NCBI GenBank assembly: GCA_018894105.1 | Contig: CM032122.1 | Coordinates: 34,875,404 to 34,939,403 of the forward strand | Reading direction: 5' to 3' | From: Jacaranda mimosifolia | Lineage: Eukaryota > Streptophyta > Magnoliopsida > Lamiales > Bignoniaceae | Length of the DNA stretch: 64,000 bases | In this document: piece after piece, positions 35,134-45,650 of the stretch | How positions within the stretch are numbered: position 1 is the stretch's first letter | Layout of the letters: every line of letters starts with the position of its first letter | Notes under the pieces: generated by a model | Told to the model about the DNA's origin: nothing | The model's input: the letters and a program-made list of their open reading frames with translations, nothing else | The model's database searches: none | Position numbers and translations under genes: made by a program

Positions 35134-35848
35134 TATTACCTTGACTAAGGATAGAGCTTTGCTCACCGGTTCATAAGTTATTGATATCCTTTTCATCTTT
35201 ATTCCTTGCCTTTGCTTTGCCAAACCCCCGAAATTGTTCAAATCATCAATCTTGTTCAAAACCACCACAAGATTCAAACTACCAGCAAAACAAATGTCCA
35301 ATTATTTGGAAAGGGATCAACCTTCAATGTGGAGCCAGGCTAGTGGTCCAAGATGCCTATTCCTATTGTGCTTCTGATGTGGAGTAGAGGAAGACTTCTT
35401 CGGCTTACAATTTCGAGTCAATAACCGTAACTCACGAAAAAGTCTGGCCAAGTTCTTATAAAGTCATTCTTTCTTCCAAGAAGCCATTGCTTGCTGGGAA
35501 GTGAGCTCAACCTTAAGTTATGGAAAGGAGCCTAGCCTAAGGTTAAGCTCACAAGAGAAAGGATTTTACATAATGTACGTAATGGGAACATCTTTGCCCC
35601 CGAAGTTTGACTTCTTTTATTCGATCGGACTGGGACTAAAGACCAAGACTTCATATTGAGACAAGATAAGGGGAAGCTTAAGCTAGAACTTCGTAGGCCG
35701 GGAATCAGTGCCCTAGGATGGCTGACGGGAAGCGAATCAGGGACCCTAGACCACCAGGAAGGACTATTAACTGAAGGGTAAAGTTTTTAAATAAGTGAAA
35801 TTGGTAACTAGAAGATAGAGACAGAGAAGGTTACGAGTGCCTGTTCTG

Positions 35849-35974
35849 GGCAATTTAATTTAGAAAACACAGGCTGAAATAGGTGAAATCAAAGGGCATT
35901 ATTTCAATGCTATTGCGGGTACATGTGAAGAAATGATCAAAATGGTCGTATTTGCCAGAGAATTGGGAGTTCCT
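35849..35974 (+). pseudogene. rbcL: rbcL fragment (plastid-derived, via mitochondrion)
   Basis: One frame from 35870 reads [14 protein letters not shown] then TCEEMIK and VFARELGVP. This is a central segment of the Rubisco large subunit with changes that include Ile for the usual Thr and Met-Val in place of Arg-Ala. Similarity stops abruptly after 35974, and an indel lies upstream near 35855. It is about 40 codons of a gene of roughly 475, so it is a relic. Confidence 0.88.
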
Positions 35975-36064
35975 AATTTGCTTTATCAACAGAATGGGGA
36001 TCCTCCCCTTTTCAAGTAAACTTTTTTGCTTCGATACTGAAATTCTATATGTAAATGGGGGACT

Positions 36065-36562
36065 ATGAAAAACTTCCATCTTGTGGCCATCTTACACTTT
36101 TTAATTATTGGGAAAACCCAAGTACTTTCTTTCGGATTCAGGAAACAACTCTCAGAGATATTTTTTCCTTTTGGAAGATACAAGAGCGAAATAATCAACC
36201 TATTGATATTGGAAGACCCAACCGATTCTTCCAATGTATCATTTCTAAGTCCAATGGAATTCATAGGTATAGGAAGAAACAACCCCTCTACTTTGAATAG
36301 TCCCCTCCCCATCTCATTGTCCAGATTTGGCTATCCCCGAATCATACCTTTCGCTTCGCTCGACTGAGTGGTAAAGCTTCTAGGCACGAGTCTTCTGATG
36401 CGAGAGCTGAGACGGGCAAGTCTTCCAATTTTGATCCGAATAACTCGTCCTGATGCAAGGAAGGAGTCGGCTTCTGTCAGTATTAAGAGGAAGAGCCGGA
36501 AAGCAAGCTTTTCTTCCGCCATTCTTGGAACTTACCGATCACTCCATTGGAACTTCGACTGA
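36065..36562 (+). pseudogene. Mitovirus-like RNA-dependent RNA polymerase relic
   Basis: A 100-codon open stretch ends at a TGA (36365-36367), and a further 64-codon open stretch follows in the same frame. The segment [15 protein letters not shown] near the stop resembles the conserved N-terminal region of mitovirus polymerases, which are also found as relics in plant mitochondrial genomes. The catalytic palm motifs are not present, so only an N-terminal piece remains and it cannot be functional. Family assignment rests on one motif and on the mitochondrial setting. Confidence 0.55.
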
Positions 36563-37390
36563 TTCTGCCACAGAACTAATCCCATGCCAAGTGGCTCAAT
36601 AGACTCTCTCTTTACCTTTCTCATATGACCTATTCCCAACAGAGCGAAACAGTGTTCCATTCTTTTTGGCAGCATCCTTCCGCATTAGCGGCGAGTGGAG
36701 TGCCACAATCCCATTCATCATTTTTGATCTAAGCGAAGGGAACCTAGAGCAACAAGAAGGCGGCTATCTGCCCGGTGTAAGGTGTAGCGTACTATGCCCT
36801 GTGACGATCCAATAAGCCCCTAGCTACAAGGAGTTCTGAGAGTACCCTATGAGCAAACAAAGCAAGGCTGAGGAAGTGCAGTAAAGATGCATACAGGAAG
36901 CGCAAAGTTAGGCACGAACAATTACCGCAGCGGGTGTCCTCCTGATAATGGTGGGTTAGGCCTAGCCGCTCAAACTCAATCAACGTCAGAGCTGACTGTT
37001 TCTTCCTTAAGGGCACGAACGAGGACGAGCCAAAGGCCCTTGAAAAGGCCTTACCGAAGCCGACTCTTGTTTTTCCCATACTTTTTGTTTTGTCGAGCCC
37101 TGCTTTGATCTCTGGTTTGATTGTTGTCCGTCTTTATGGGTTGAAAGATATTCAAGCTAGGGAATTTGTTCGGTGTCTCGGAGTTGTATGTTAGGAACTT
37201 ATAAGCTCTTTTTAAAAAAAAGTAAAGAGTGCCTAACTTATTTTGAAAATTTTAACTAGTTAGCTTAACTTCAATCATATTAATTACAAAAATGTCATTA
37301 CTAATATTATATAAGCTCTAAAATATTATTTTATCCATACACTTAAAAACTTATTTTTTAAAAAAATATCTAACATCTTATAAGCTTGAA

Positions 37391-38261
37391 AAATATTTTA
37401 TAAGATGAATGAGCTTATAAGATCTTTTACATCTTCTTAGGCTATTCTGAATTTTAGTTTTTAGATTAAATTATTGTGAATGCTCCAATTAATTAGGCCA
37501 TCAATGGTATATCAACTGCCAAGTAATACACTACTATAGACACTCTCTTTCCTATTTTGCAGATCAGATTAATTGTATAATGAAATTCATTTATTCTTTA
37601 TTTTTTTCTTTGATCAATTTATGGATTTGAATATCAAAGAATTTTTATTAAAATTAATTCCAAACACCTTTATTAATTTCTATGTGCTTTAGGAGATCTA
37701 ACAATTATTTTGGATCGAAAAGACTTGAGGAGTGTTATCACTACCCTAACCTCAACAAGTCAATCTAAATCCTAAAAAAATTCTTTCCTAACTCCAATCA
37801 CAACATAATAAAAAGAAATATTTAAAAAAAAGAGAGCAAACTGTATAAATTAAGGGGTAATTAATATAATAGTCTTTATTAAATATGATTGTCGCGCAAA
37901 TATAAAATATTCAATTTAAATTATAAGATGCGTGACTTAAAATTATTAAAGTATTTATTATAAAAAGTATTCGAATAAAAATGATTTATTTAAGGTGTGG
38001 CTGACGGCTATGGCCCAAATGGAACCCTACCTTGCAACTTTATTTTACTGTTAGTCACCTTTGGAGCATGCTTAGTTAGACTTAAGTAGTGGAAGCTTCT
38101 TATGTCGCATTTTCAAAAGGTTCCTCATGCAGAATTGAAAATTTTATCTCTATAAGACTATAACACACACACACACACACACACACAGATTGGCCATAAG
38201 TTTTCGTCTCTCTTTTTTGTTTTTTTTTACTATACTTCCATATTGATTAATGAGTAATTAT
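37391..38261. other. AT-rich intergenic, no gene seen
   Basis: Only a CA microsatellite at about 38163-38188 and short open frames without family resemblance. Confidence 0.5.
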
Positions 38262-38271
38262 TCCAAGAAAA

Positions 38272-38682
38272 TGCCGATTCACTAATAAAAAAATTCTGAT
38301 GAATGGAATTTAATCACAGATCGAAGACAATTGTGATAAACTTTTAATAGATTACAAACAAATTTAATAAAAAAGGAACAAAAATATATATTAAGAATGA
38401 TACTTGTAACTGATATTAAGATTGTATATTGATATGAAGAGTTTATAACAAATTTCATAACTCTGAAAATGATTTTTGATGGAATGACTTATCTATGATG
38501 GAAATTCCATCACAATATCGACTCTATGACACATTTATTTTCATCACAAAATTAATCGTTGACAGAGCATGTATTATTTGTTTGATAAATTCATCATAGA
38601 ATTATGTTCTCCCCTAGATTTTATTAAATTTGTAATTTTTTTTTGAAGGGGCGGTTTTTTTTTTTTTTTTGTAGTAGTAGTA
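38272..38682. mobile_element. CACTA-like small element, copy 1
   Basis: The left end CACTAATAAAAAAATTC and the right end TTTTTTTTTTGTAGTAG, reversed CTACTACAAAAAAA, resemble CACTA termini. Internal sequence is shared with 51560-51960, for example AAATATATATTAA(G/T)AATGA and GATATAGAGAGTTTAT-like strings. No coding capacity. The target duplication is unclear. Confidence 0.5.
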
Positions 38683-38689
38683 GGGCTTA

Positions 38690-40511
38690 TTCTCAAATAC
38701 AAAATGATGATGATGAATAAACAATTTAATAAACGGAAAATGGTAAATTGCAGTGCATCTCTAGGTTAAAAATTTTAAAAAAAAAAAAAAAGAATTCTTG
38801 AAAAATATGTTAAATTAAATACCTTATAAATTGGAAAAAAAAAAAAAAAGAAAGAAAGAAACATATGACCCCCTATATATATCAGAATGAGGATTATAAT
38901 TTTAGTCGAATTATCCAAAAGCATGTCCAACAAGATGAACCAAACAGATAATTTACATATGATAAAATGGAAATGGAAATGAATGCTAATTAAATTTGCA
39001 TCAGGTGAAAACTAAGAGAAGAAAATAAAAGAAATATTAAGAAGAAAAAGCATTGCTGGGAAGTGGAAAGCAACACGGAGAAAAAGGATATATGTGTGTG
39101 TGTGAAATGTTTATTTAAATAATTCCAGTTCATCCATTGTGGACTCTGAAGAAAAGAGCCTCAGGGCTTTCTATTTATAGCAAGCATTCTTCCAGCCATT
39201 GCTGGTTGTGGCAGAGCTAAAAACTTTAATTAATTAGTCTAATTATTCCTTTTGTCGTTGATATGACCTTCCAGCATTATAATTATCAAAAAATTAATTT
39301 TTAACGTAACTAGAATGTGCAACAAAATTATAATTATGATAGTAGTGATGTCTCGTGCAGTTTAATAAAATAGCATTATACGGCCACAGAGTTCATAAGG
39401 AGCCAACGTCCATATATACATATATATAATGTATCACATAAGGTAGCATCTTAATTATTTTATGGCATTTGATGTGACTGTGAGCCCAAGGACAATTTTC
39501 CACATTAAAAATTATTTCTCTACATTCCAGTATTTGAGTCCCCTTTTATTGATAGAATTCAATTTGCTTTCTAGTTCTTCTTTTTTTATTACTTATGAGC
39601 CATGCGAGATGAAAATCTCATGCAAGATTTCGAATGAGTGAAAGAAGTGAGGAATCCTCTTTTCGACTTTGAGTCTCCTACTTCGATCGTTGCTTTTCTT
39701 ATATTGCTTCAAAAGTAGTTGTTGCACCTTCAACCATTCCAATTTTTGATATTCCTCTTTATTTTTCATCAAATGAATGCCGATACATTCTTCTAAAAAT
39801 TCTAACTATTTTTAGCATGATATTGGAAAATATCGAGGTGTAACCCAAATTTTGAGTTACTCCTGATCATTACACATAATATTATTTTAATGGACTATCA
39901 AAGTTTTATGTGATGAAATTACGCGGACCACAAACTACAAATATGCCTACTCACTATATAATAAAAATTATACTTTATCAATTGATTATTCTACACATTT
40001 GCTTCATGAATTCTAAGACTTTTAGCTAATTTAAATTTTGGATTTTTTTTTAAATCACCCAATAATTCTATCTTATGATGTTTCAAATCTAGAGTCCAAA
40101 TCCGTGGGAATCATGAGTAAATCTACAATTAATTTCCACCGAACCAATCAACGTTACTATGGAGTTCCCTTATTAGCTGTTCTTTTATTCTCTCCACACA
40201 TATATACAGTAATGTCAACTTGGAACTATAATACTTAGAGAAAAGTTCCAAAGCCGACTGAATTTTTTTCCTTTTTTTACCATAAACACTGAAGGTAACT
40301 CTTTTCAGTAGCTGCATATGTTCAAATAGTGTTTGCAAATTCCATTTCTCTTGCCTTTACAATAAAATAAGAATTGAAAAAGATGAATCTACAATGGTGG
40401 GAATTAGACCTGCATATGTGATATATTCATGCATCTGCATCATGGCTTATAGCATGCCACCCAATTTGGAATATATTCAATTAGGTTATAAACTGATAGA
40501 TTACATGTATA
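38690..40511. other. AT-rich intergenic, no gene seen
   Basis: The region contains A-rich tracts and a TG run near 39094-39104. No RNA gene or coding exon is recognised. Confidence 0.45.
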
Positions 40512-40519
40512 TGATCATG

Positions 40520-40638
40520 GTCGAGTGGTTTGTGGTCCAATAACATAAATTTTTTACGTAACATGAAAGGTTAGGAGTTTGAACTCTTCTGAGTTCCTAA
40601 TGTGTGCATGTATTTAAATATAAAAAACTATACATATG
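40520..40638 (+). mobile_element. tRNA-derived SINE, copy 1
   Basis: An A-box-like GTCGAGTGGTTTGTGG is followed by a B-box-like GGTTAGGAGTTTGAACTC, the internal Pol III promoter arrangement. A short A-rich tail ends it. The flanking duplication TGATCATG is at 40512-40519 and 40639-40646. It aligns with the SINE at 60187-60292. Confidence 0.75.
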
Positions 40639-40646
40639 TGATCATG

Positions 40647-41131
40647 CATGCATGTATGTACTTCATTTACTATATCATTATATGCATATTTGTTGACTCA
40701 CAAGTCATTTTAATATACACGCAATTGGGCGACATGAAATTTTCCGTAAAGCAAATCGAAATAGAGTGTAATACCATGTCAAATTATTTTTGACATATTT
40801 CTTTAATTATTTTCCGAAATAAATCTACCAAAAAGAAATTATATAAACAAATAAACAAAAGTTCCTTGTTTTGTGGTTACATGCCAGATAATGAGTAAAT
40901 CCAATGTATCCAAAGAGGGAAAAAGGATCCTCTACTTAGCTTCCCCTATATTCTTGAAACTACAATAGTTAAATGGAATTTCTCTCATGCTGCAGTGATA
41001 TATCTCCAATTGTTTCCACTATAAATACAACTGGTTTGCCCTCCAATTCTCAGCATAAAATCATCATACACTTATATATATACATCCTAGAAGACATATA
41101 TATTATTCATATATATATAGTGGGAAAAATC
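40647..41131 (+). promoter_or_regulatory. Promoter and 5'UTR of the CEN-like gene
   Basis: CTATAAATAC at 41019-41028 is a good TATA box about 105 bp before the ATG, giving a short 5'UTR with TA runs. An in-frame upstream Met at 40973 precedes the TATA box and so is not the start. Confidence 0.55.
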
Positions 41132-42653
41132 ATGTCAACAGACCCCCTTGTAATTAGTAGAGTGATTGGAGATGTTGTGGACAACTTCTCGAGCACAGTT
41201 AAAATGTCTGCTATTTACAACTGCAACAAGATTGTCTACAATGGCCATGAACTCTTTCCTTCCACAGTCACCTCTAAACCTAAGGTTGAGGTTCATGGAG
41301 GTGATATGAGAACATTTTACACCCTGGTATATATTGATTTTAATTAATTACTCTTCTTCTCAAAACTTTACTCTTTTCCTAACTATGTATAACTTAAGTT
41401 TATTTTTATTCATGCATGTACGTATTTTCTTGTCCAATATTAATTAATTTGACCTATTTTCAAGTTTCATTTGATTTATTTGTCCATTATTTAGTTTAGT
41501 TTAATTGGGCCAGAAGGAAAATTCAAAGTTTGGCTTGCAATATGTTTGAAATAAAAAAAAGCGTTATATATATATATATATATATATTACAATATAATTT
41601 TGAGTGACTTAGCATTAATTAATTGTTTATATATTGTTTCAGATCATGACAGACCCTGATGTTCCAGGTCCTAGTGATCCATACCTAAGGGAGCACTTGC
41701 ACTGGTACGCTTTCTCCTTTACTCTTAATTCATAAGAAGAATCAAATCAAAGATCGAGGAGAGGGGAAAAAAAAATTAAAAATTAAAAACAGAAAACTTT
41801 CATTGTTGAAATATATCTATGTTGCTGTGGAAAGCCCCCAGGACTTAATTTACCCGGCAGGAACCTTCTTTGAATCTAAAACTCTAGTAAACTAGTGCAA
41901 AATAGGGTTTCAGCTTTAGTTGGACATATCTTTCACTCAAAGTTAGGGGGATGTATGTTTTCTTTGTAGGCCAAAATCCACTAGACAACAAACCCACTAT
42001 GCATTGCTTGTTTAAATAATGATTTTTAAAAAAAAAAATTAAAAAATTGATGCCATGCCACTTATTTCTACCCATATTTAAATAGGTTGTAAACTTTTAA
42101 TTAAATTATATATAATATATTAAGGTTTTATTTTTTATAATATATTCTCATCAATCATTTAAATACAAATTGAAATAAATAATATAAAATAGAGGATCCA
42201 AAGTTCAGGTGGGTGAGTTTAAGATCTTGTGTCCAGGTTTGTGTTTAATTTAAGTCTCTGCCTTAAAATTTTTTGAGGGTTTCTTAGCTAGAACAGAATT
42301 AATGAAAATGCCAAAAAAGAAAATAAATGTGTGATGATAATTAGATCTGTCTCAAATGTAAAAATTCAATTATTTTGAGATATTGTCGTATTAATACACA
42401 TATGCTAGGGAATTTTGCGTGGGAGAAATAAAATAACTTATAAAGTACCTTAAACCCTTGATTTCTTTCAATGTAGAGCATTAAGTATCATCAATACAAT
42501 ATAATACTCACATTCATAAACTGGTTTGATCAACTTACAGGATAATTACAGATATCCCAGGCACCACGGATTCCACATTTGGTATGCAACCTTTTCCAAT
42601 ATCCAAATGTATATATAATTATTCACATAAAGATTAATGATTATGATTTTTCT

Positions 42654-42685
<32 letters not shown>

Positions 42686-42916
42686 TTTACAGGGAGAGAA
42701 GTAGTGAGCTATGAAATGCCAAGGCCAAGCATAGGGATCCATCGGTTCGCATTTGTGCTGTTCAAGCAGAAGAAGCGGCTCCAGGGACTAGTCAGCCCAC
42801 CACCGCGTAGGGATGGGTTCAGTACCAGGAATTTTGCTGAGGAACACGAATTAGGCCTCCCAGTTGCTGCTGTCTTCTTCAATTGTCAACGCGAAACTGC
42901 GGCCAGAAGGCGCTAA
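41132..42916 (+). CDS. CEN: CEN/TFL1-like PEBP floral repressor
   Basis: Four exons at 41132-41326, 41643-41704, 42541-42581 and 42693-42916 have the conserved PEBP exon layout and give 173 aa. Family features include the N-terminal [59 protein letters not shown] and the C-terminal QRETAARRR. His83 in EHLHW corresponds to His88 of TFL1 (Tyr85 in FT), and Asp140 in the RRDGF loop fits the TFL1-type residue. Both indicate a repressor rather than florigen. Such proteins act with FD-type bZIP factors and 14-3-3 proteins to hold meristems indeterminate. Wording such as [15 protein letters not shown] and [13 protein letters not shown] looks closest to CENTRORADIALIS. Function in this species is inferred. 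Confidence 0.95.
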
Positions 42917-43940
42917 TTAACTGGCTACCTCATGATCATTTAATTAACTTAGATTAATTTGCATCTTTATTATATATAATATATATATATATATATGGTC
43001 CTGAAAATAATATATCTGTGGGAGAATGAGTTCTTCTAGCTAGTAGTTAATTATGGACAAGTCCGCCCCACACTTGGTACGAATTAAATAAATTTCGTCT
43101 GCTAGTAAAGATGATTATGAAATAGTGTATCATGTTTTAATGTCAGTAATTAATATTTTATGTGGGTTTTGCTTTTGACATTAATGGTCTTTCTAAATCT
43201 CACAAATTTCTCTACTTTGGATCTTCTATTTTATTCTTTATTTCATATTTTGTATATATATGTTCAGTGTATCCGATTTTCAATCAGTTACATTATTTTT
43301 AAGAAAATATTTAATATATGTATTATATATTCATACAATGAAATAGAAGATGAAACATGAGATGAAATACAATATTTAAACTGAATTAAAAACAAGATGA
43401 AATAATTTTCCCAAAGCCTTGTGCGTAGTTTGGTATGCCATACTCACGAACCAGTAAACTCTTTCATGCATCTCATCTGCTTCAGTCAGCATCGATCCTC
43501 GATGTGAGATCCTGCATCACACATTGATTTTGTGAGAAATTATTGCGCAATTTAAAGCTGAAATTAAATTACAATTTATAAAATTTGGCACAAAGAGGAC
43601 ATCATCTAGAACTATCTGGGAGATTGATGAATGAAGTCCTCTCAGTTGCTCTCACATTACCTATTCTATTTATCTAATTTATTGTACTTAATTATACTAT
43701 TTAAAGTTTTAATATTTTTATCAGCAAGATATAATGGCAGTTGGTTTCGGGATTAAAATAGAAGGTTTTAAATTTTTTTTGGTTGACATGGGTTATCTTA
43801 ATTATATGAAAACCTGATAAGTTTGATTCATTATTTAAGTTTTTATAATTATAAGAAAATTGATAATTTAACTATTTGAAATGGAAAATAAATATGACTA
43901 GTAAGTTGTCGTTCACACACACGCACACACACTTACAATA
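42917..43940. other. Downstream of CEN-like gene, no gene seen
   Basis: The proximal part includes the probable 3'UTR and a TA microsatellite at about 42976-42998. The rest is AT-rich. Confidence 0.45.
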
Positions 43941-43949
43941 ATCTTTAAT

Positions 43950-44150
43950 TTGTCCTGTGAGTGTTCGAACTCTCCCAGCTTTTAAAAGATTTTGGCAGTA
44001 CTCTAAGGCCACAGTAGTGCCTTCACTCAGGATGTCTTCACCTATTATAGGTAAATCAACTGTTTCCACAGTTCTCTTTCTCAATTACTGGGCAGCTAAC
44101 TCCTGCACATGTCTAAGTACAACTGAACCTAATGATCTCTACTTGTAACA
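43950..44150 (-). pseudogene. Exon-like relic of unknown family
   Basis: The minus strand reads SVVLRHVQELAAQ, a stop, then LRKRTVETVDLPIIGEDILS and EYCQNLLKAGRVRTL. The composition looks like a globular protein and not random AT-rich DNA. I do not recognise the family, and no neighbouring exons with fitting splice sites are evident. It is probably a gene or transposon fragment. Confidence 0.3.
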
Positions 44151-45391
44151 AAAGTGCATGTTCCCATCTCTTAAAAGATGACACGACAGAAAGTTCTAGC
44201 ACCTGTGACAATGTGTGATTCTAGACCATGTTAATTGCATTCGATCCAACGTAAATTGTTGATTTAGGGTGGGAGAGGGGGGAATTTAAAGGTGAATAGT
44301 GGTCCGAATGTATTGTACTTAGTCTACTGTAGAATATTACCCTGTGAAGATCAACTTGATCATAATTAAGTTATAAAGATTCTACAAAATTATATTCTAA
44401 CTCATAGACTTACGTGAGTTTGAAAAAAAATTATTTGAGTCGGAGAAATTTTGATATGATTAATGTGATTTCAAAATTTAAAATTTCAAAAAAAATAAAG
44501 TAGTTGAAGTTTGGCCAACGAAGAGGAGATGTGGGCCTAATTTATGCCTTTAGAATGCAGTTAATCTAGCAGACATATTTCGTGGAGTTACAAAGAAATT
44601 AACCTACCAAATAAAAAGACATAAATGTCAAAAGCAATTGATAGAGTAGTCAATTTTATTAAGACTACGTTTAAAATTACCCACATCACACCAATGTAGG
44701 CAGAATCCAAAAGATTTTGTATTAATTTGGGCATAATCAAATTTAATTTGACTAAATTTTTCTTTAATTTAGATGATTTTATAAAATAATAATAAGTTGG
44801 GTGGTGACTTGCAACATATATGATAGGTTAAGTCATGGATGGACGACGTGACAAAATAAGTCAGAAGAAGAGTTTCCTGTAATTAAGGGGAAAGCTTTTT
44901 CTCCATTAATAAGCAGTACAAGATAGCACAGACAGAAACTGAAACTGATCAAAAGCTGAAGATTTGTTCCTAGGAATAATATATCATACCTAACTAGTTT
45001 GTACATTGTACCACCAAGGCAAAAGCTGAGAATGTATGTATATGCTCCTAGGAATAGCATGACAGAAAGCCAAGCATGCTCTGTCAGTACAAGAATCAAC
45101 TGATCAATTGATGTAAAATATATATATGCTTTACTACTTTAAATCCATGGAAAAGCCGTAAAAATCGTTTATGGGCATGCACAATTGAATGTGTAAATCA
45201 CAGGTCCATAAAATCTTAAAATCCACAATTTCTTTATATGGATATAATGTATAATATGATATCATCAGAGATCCATATAATCAGGTCTAAATCCAATTTT
45301 AACCATATATGCATGTTTGGCTAGTTACGGGCCCTTTTATAAACTCCATGTCCATTCAAAATGCAGAAACATTGAAATTAGCCACGCTATA
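44151..45391. other. Intergenic, no gene seen
   Basis: AT-rich, with no recognisable coding, RNA or repeat structure. Confidence 0.45.
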
Positions 45392-45650
45392 TCAAAAAAT
45401 GAATTTTATGCTTAATTCATCTCAAAAGCTAACTCAAAAGACGTAAATTGTTCAAAATTATATAGACCACGTGCATACCTAAGAATGAATATACATTTGA
45501 AACGTGAATAATGTAAAATAGATGGCTGGACAACACTGAAAATGTCAATACCAGGAATGGATTTTTTTTTATACCATATTAAAGAATAGACCCTAAACCC
45601 AACTCATCAAAAAAGGTGTTTCAAGAGTGAAGATTGTTTAATATTATATG
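45392..45650 (-). mobile_element. Decayed TRIM, same family as 49343-49692
   Basis: Segments align in order with the intact TRIM. TCTCAAAAGCTAACTCAAAAG matches its first LTR, AATGTAAAATAGATGGCTGGACAA matches the middle, and ATACCATATTAAAGAATAGACC matches the PBS-LTR junction. It is heavily mutated. Confidence 0.6.

Larger units (their letters stand above)
33360..37190. other. Nuclear mitochondrial DNA insertion (NUMT), about 3.8 kb
   Basis: This block differs in base composition from its AT-rich flanks and holds three organelle-type segments: an rrn18 fragment, a plastid-type rbcL fragment, and a mitovirus-like RdRp relic of the kind found in plant mitochondrial genomes. The remainder reads like plant mitochondrial spacer but has no gene I can name. 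Plant mitochondria commonly carry plastid-derived rbcL pieces, so one mitochondrial source explains all three. Borders are judged by eye. Confidence 0.8.
33294..37390. mobile_element. MITE interrupted by a mitochondrial DNA insertion
   Basis: The left part (33294 to about 33360) reads GGGTGTTTGAGTGAGCTTAT then AAGATGTTAAAAAGTG. The right part (about 37190-37390) ends AACATCTTATAAGCTT, the reverse of that start. Together they look like a typical small AT-rich inverted-repeat element. The DNA between has a different, more balanced composition and contains organelle genes, so the organelle DNA seems to have landed inside the MITE. Junctions are approximate. Confidence 0.5.

Noticed and set aside
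33360..37190. Organelle contamination or misassembly instead of a nuclear insertion
   Set aside because: The block is flanked by nuclear repeat sequence and carries inactivating changes in rrn18 and rbcL. Read-level proof is not available here, so this is not fully excluded.
40973..41131. N-terminal extension of the CEN-like protein from an in-frame upstream ATG
   Set aside because: The TATA box at 41019-41028 lies downstream of that ATG, and the family starts at the MSTDPL-type Met.
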